Positions 5,655 to 7,460 of a DNA stretch of 7,460 nucleotides are shown piece after piece (the first letter of the stretch is position 1; every line of letters starts with the position of its first letter). The position numbers and the translations under genes were made by a program. The notes below the pieces were generated by a model. It had not been told where the DNA came from and did no database searches. It was given only the letters and a program-made list of their open reading frames with translations. Source of the stretch: Lachnospiraceae bacterium (GTDB lineage: Bacteria > Bacillota_A > Clostridia > Lachnospirales > Lachnospiraceae); assembly GCA_031262285.1 (NCBI GenBank), contig JAISHZ010000118.1, positions 1 to 7,460 of the forward strand. The letters run 5' to 3'.

Positions 5655-6374
5655 TTATAGCCGCGATTGAATATGCTCTTTACATTCAAACTTATAGCCG
5701 ATCCCCCATATGGTGGTTATTTTCCAATGTTCGTTATCCTTGATCTTTTCGCGAATCCGTTTAATATGAACATCCACCGTTCGCGTGTCGCCGCTGTATT
5801 CATAATCCCAGATTTGATACAATAGTTGCTCTCTGGTAAACACGCGATTGGGATCAGCTGCGAGGAAATACAGGAGTTCCAACTCTTTTGGCGGCATATC
5901 TATCGAATGCCCCTGATAGATGACCGAATAGTTTGTTAAGTTTATGGACAAATCCGGATACTCAACCAATTGATCTTTCGTGGTCTTGGTTTCAACCGCT
6001 TGGGCTTTGTACCGACGAAGTACGGCTTTGATTCTGGCTACTAACTCTTTTGAATCAAACGGTTTCTCTATGTAATCATCCGCGCCCAGCTCTAAGCCTA
6101 ATACTTTATCGAAGATTTCTCCTTTAGCGGAAAGCATGATGATCGGTATGGTGTGATGCGCCCGAACTTCACGACAAACTTGATATCCATCAATACCCGG
6201 CAACATTAAATCAAGCAGAATCAGGTTCGGTGCTACGTTTTCCAGATTTGCTAAGGCAGATTCACCATCGTTTTCGATAAATGTTTCAAAGCATTCCTTG
6301 GTCAGGTATAAGGATATCAGTTCTGCGATATTATTATCATCGTCCACTATCATGATCCTTTGCTTTGTAACCAT
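5655..6374 (-). CDS. OmpR/PhoB-family response regulator
   Basis: The protein has 239 residues. The receiver domain (about 5-118) has acidic residues D11-D13, phospho-acceptor Asp55 in LILLDLMLPG, Ser82 in the MLSAK switch position and Lys104 in the EKPF motif, so it should be phosphorylatable. A linker (about 120-137) leads to a winged-helix DNA-binding domain (about 138-230) with PPKELELLYFL, the recognition region GDTRTVDVHIKRIREKI and the closing TIWGIGYKF. It acts as a transcription factor in the cytoplasm. A strong AAGGAGGT (6378-6385 on the minus strand) lies only three bases before the ATG. It is followed 28 bases later by the kinase gene and preceded 35 bases upstream by mutS2, so the pair may be transcribed with or apart from mutS2. 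Target genes are not visible; the convergent lipoprotein gene is one candidate. Confidence 0.95.
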   Translation of the reverse strand: MVTKQRIMIVDDDNNIAELISLYLTKECFETFIENDGESALANLENVAPNLILLDLMLPGIDGYQVCREVRAHHTIPIIMLSAKGEIFDKVLGLELGADDYIEKPFDSKELVARIKAVLRRYKAQAVETKTTKDQLVEYPDLSINLTNYSVIYQGHSIDMPPKELELLYFLAADPNRVFTREQLLYQIWDYEYSGDTRTVDVHIKRIREKIKDNEHWKITTIWGIGYKFECKEHIQSRL

Positions 6375-6409
6375 ATGACCTCCTTAAAAGTGTGGTGATT
6401 GCTACGCAT

Positions 6410-7460
6410 TTACTTGAATGTCACGATCGTAACACCAACATCTCCCTCTCCGTATTCGCCCAACCGATATTCCTTGACATATTTTTGGCGCTTTAGGTGT
6501 GCGTGGACTGCGCTTCGCAGCGCTCCGGTTCCTTTGCCGTGAACCACGCGCACCTCCGGCAGGTGGGAGAGGTAACAATCATCCAAATACTTATCCAATT
6601 CCATAATCGCTTCGTCCACGGTCTTGCCGACGAGGTTAATCTGTGTGGAAACCGACATGGATTTTGCCATTTTCATAGATCCCATCGTCGTTTGTTTCGT
6701 TTTCGCATCTTGCGTAGTCTCTTCATCGAGTATGGCTATATCTGATATATGAACGGTTGATCGCAGAATTCCGCACTGTACACTCAGGTTTCCGTTTGCG
6801 TCCGGCAAGGTATAAACGCTTCCTTTTAACCCCATGGACAAGACTTGTACCAAATCCCCTTTTTTCAGCTTCTTGGGATCTGCTGTTTTCGCGCCTTCGT
6901 TATTCGTTGTTTTTTCTTTCTTTACGATGCTGCGATTTTTCTCTTCGATCTCTTCCCGCACTCTCTTGCGCTGATCCTCCAAATCACGTATGCCCAGACC
7001 TTGCCCGGCTTTGTGAAATTTGCGTATGGTCTCATCCGCCAGCTCTTTGGCTTCGGCGAGGATTTGTCTGGCTTTTTCATTCGCTTCTTGAATCAGTTGA
7101 TTTTTGGATTGGTCGAGGCTTTCTCTTTTTTTTCGAAGCTCTTCTTGTTGCTTGTGAAATTCTTCTAATTCTCGTGAAAAAGCGCTTCTTTGGCGTTCCA
7201 TCTCAACCCGGTTTTGTTGCAAAGAGGCGATCACATCCTCAAAACGCTCTTCCTCCTGACCGATTTGCTCCCTCGCTGCCCGTATGATTTCATCGGAGAG
7301 TCCTAGCTTTTTGGATATTGCAAAAGCATTACTTTTCCCCGGTATGCCGATTAGAAGGCGATATGTCGGACGCAGGGTTTCCACATCAAATTCACAGCAC
7401 GCATTTTCAACACCCTGCGTAGATAACGCGAAAATTTTTAACTCACTATAGTGTGTCGTT
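6410..7460 (-). CDS. mutS2: MutS2, C-terminal part (5' end outside the window)
   Basis: The frame is open to the window edge; 349 residues are visible of a family of about 780-790. The visible part begins with TTHYSELK, the switch segment just after the Walker B region, so the Walker A and B motifs and N-terminal core lie outside. Then come the ATPase end (DVETLRPTYRLLIGIPGKSNAF, split here as DVETLRPTYRL and LIGIPGKSNAF), a charged coiled coil (about 55-180), a small beta domain (about 195-245, KKGDLVQVLSMGLKGSVYTL) and a C-terminal Smr domain (about 272-349) with HGKGTGALR at 307-315. MutS2 acts on branched DNA or collided ribosomes rather than classical mismatch repair. The usual LDLR/LDLH motif of the Smr domain reads INLVG here, as also seen in some clostridial relatives. 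A GTG at 7384 is internal, not the start. Confidence 0.93.
   Translation of the reverse strand, partial: TTHYSELKIFALSTQGVENACCEFDVETLRPTYRLLIGIPGKSNAFAISKKLGLSDEIIRAAREQIGQEEERFEDVIASLQQNRVEMERQRSAFSRELEEFHKQQEELRKKRESLDQSKNQLIQEANEKARQILAEAKELADETIRKFHKAGQGLGIRDLEDQRKRVREEIEEKNRSIVKKEKTTNNEGAKTADPKKLKKGDLVQVLSMGLKGSVYTLPDANGNLSVQCGILRSTVHISDIAILDEETTQDAKTKQTTMGSMKMAKSMSVSTQINLVGKTVDEAIMELDKYLDDCYLSHLPEVRVVHGKGTGALRSAVHAHLKRQKYVKEYRLGEYGEGDVGVTIVTFK

Noticed and set aside
6757..7287. Long plus-strand open frames opposite mutS2
   Set aside because: They are antisense to a clear MutS2 coding sequence, and their Phe/Leu/Cys/Arg-rich composition is what antisense of a coiled-coil region produces.

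Overview
The window looks like chromosomal DNA of a low- to moderate-GC Bacillota, most likely a Clostridia-type anaerobe. Three things point that way: a cobalamin riboswitch that works through an intrinsic terminator, a group II ECF vitamin-transporter S component, and a MutS2 whose Smr domain has the sequence flavour of clostridial homologues. This placement is by protein character only; no rRNA or other taxonomic marker is present.

Left part, plus strand (1-1522): the 3' part of a cobalamin riboswitch aptamer, cut by the window edge, is followed by a strong intrinsic terminator (153-181). Next comes a small membrane-anchored DUF4430 (transcobalamin-like) protein at 246-692. A long nested hairpin (715-796) separates it from an ECF transporter S component at 914-1447. 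The logic is a B12-repressed vitamin-uptake operon: an extracellular capture protein plus a substrate-specific membrane component. The shared EcfA/EcfA'/EcfT module must be encoded elsewhere. A plausible structured terminator (1460-1522) closes the operon.

Middle, non-coding (1523-1927): about 400 bases with no convincing gene but several perfect palindromes and hairpins, including 12-bp and 16-bp perfect palindromes. It leads into the next gene.

Centre, plus strand (1928-4168): a large lipoprotein with an N-terminal beta-propeller-like half and a C-terminal ABC-type extracellular solute-binding half. No permease or ATPase gene lies beside it.

Right part, minus strand (7460-4196): the 3' end of mutS2 (5' end outside the window), then an OmpR-type response regulator and a membrane sensor histidine kinase. 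Gaps are 35 and 28 bases, so read-through or an operon is possible. The kinase gene converges on the lipoprotein gene with only 27 bases between them. That makes the lipoprotein a candidate partner or target of the two-component system, but this is inference only.

No mobile element, CRISPR array, tRNA or rRNA was seen. The least explained parts are the propeller/solute-binding lipoprotein, the intercistronic hairpin and the palindrome-rich spacer.
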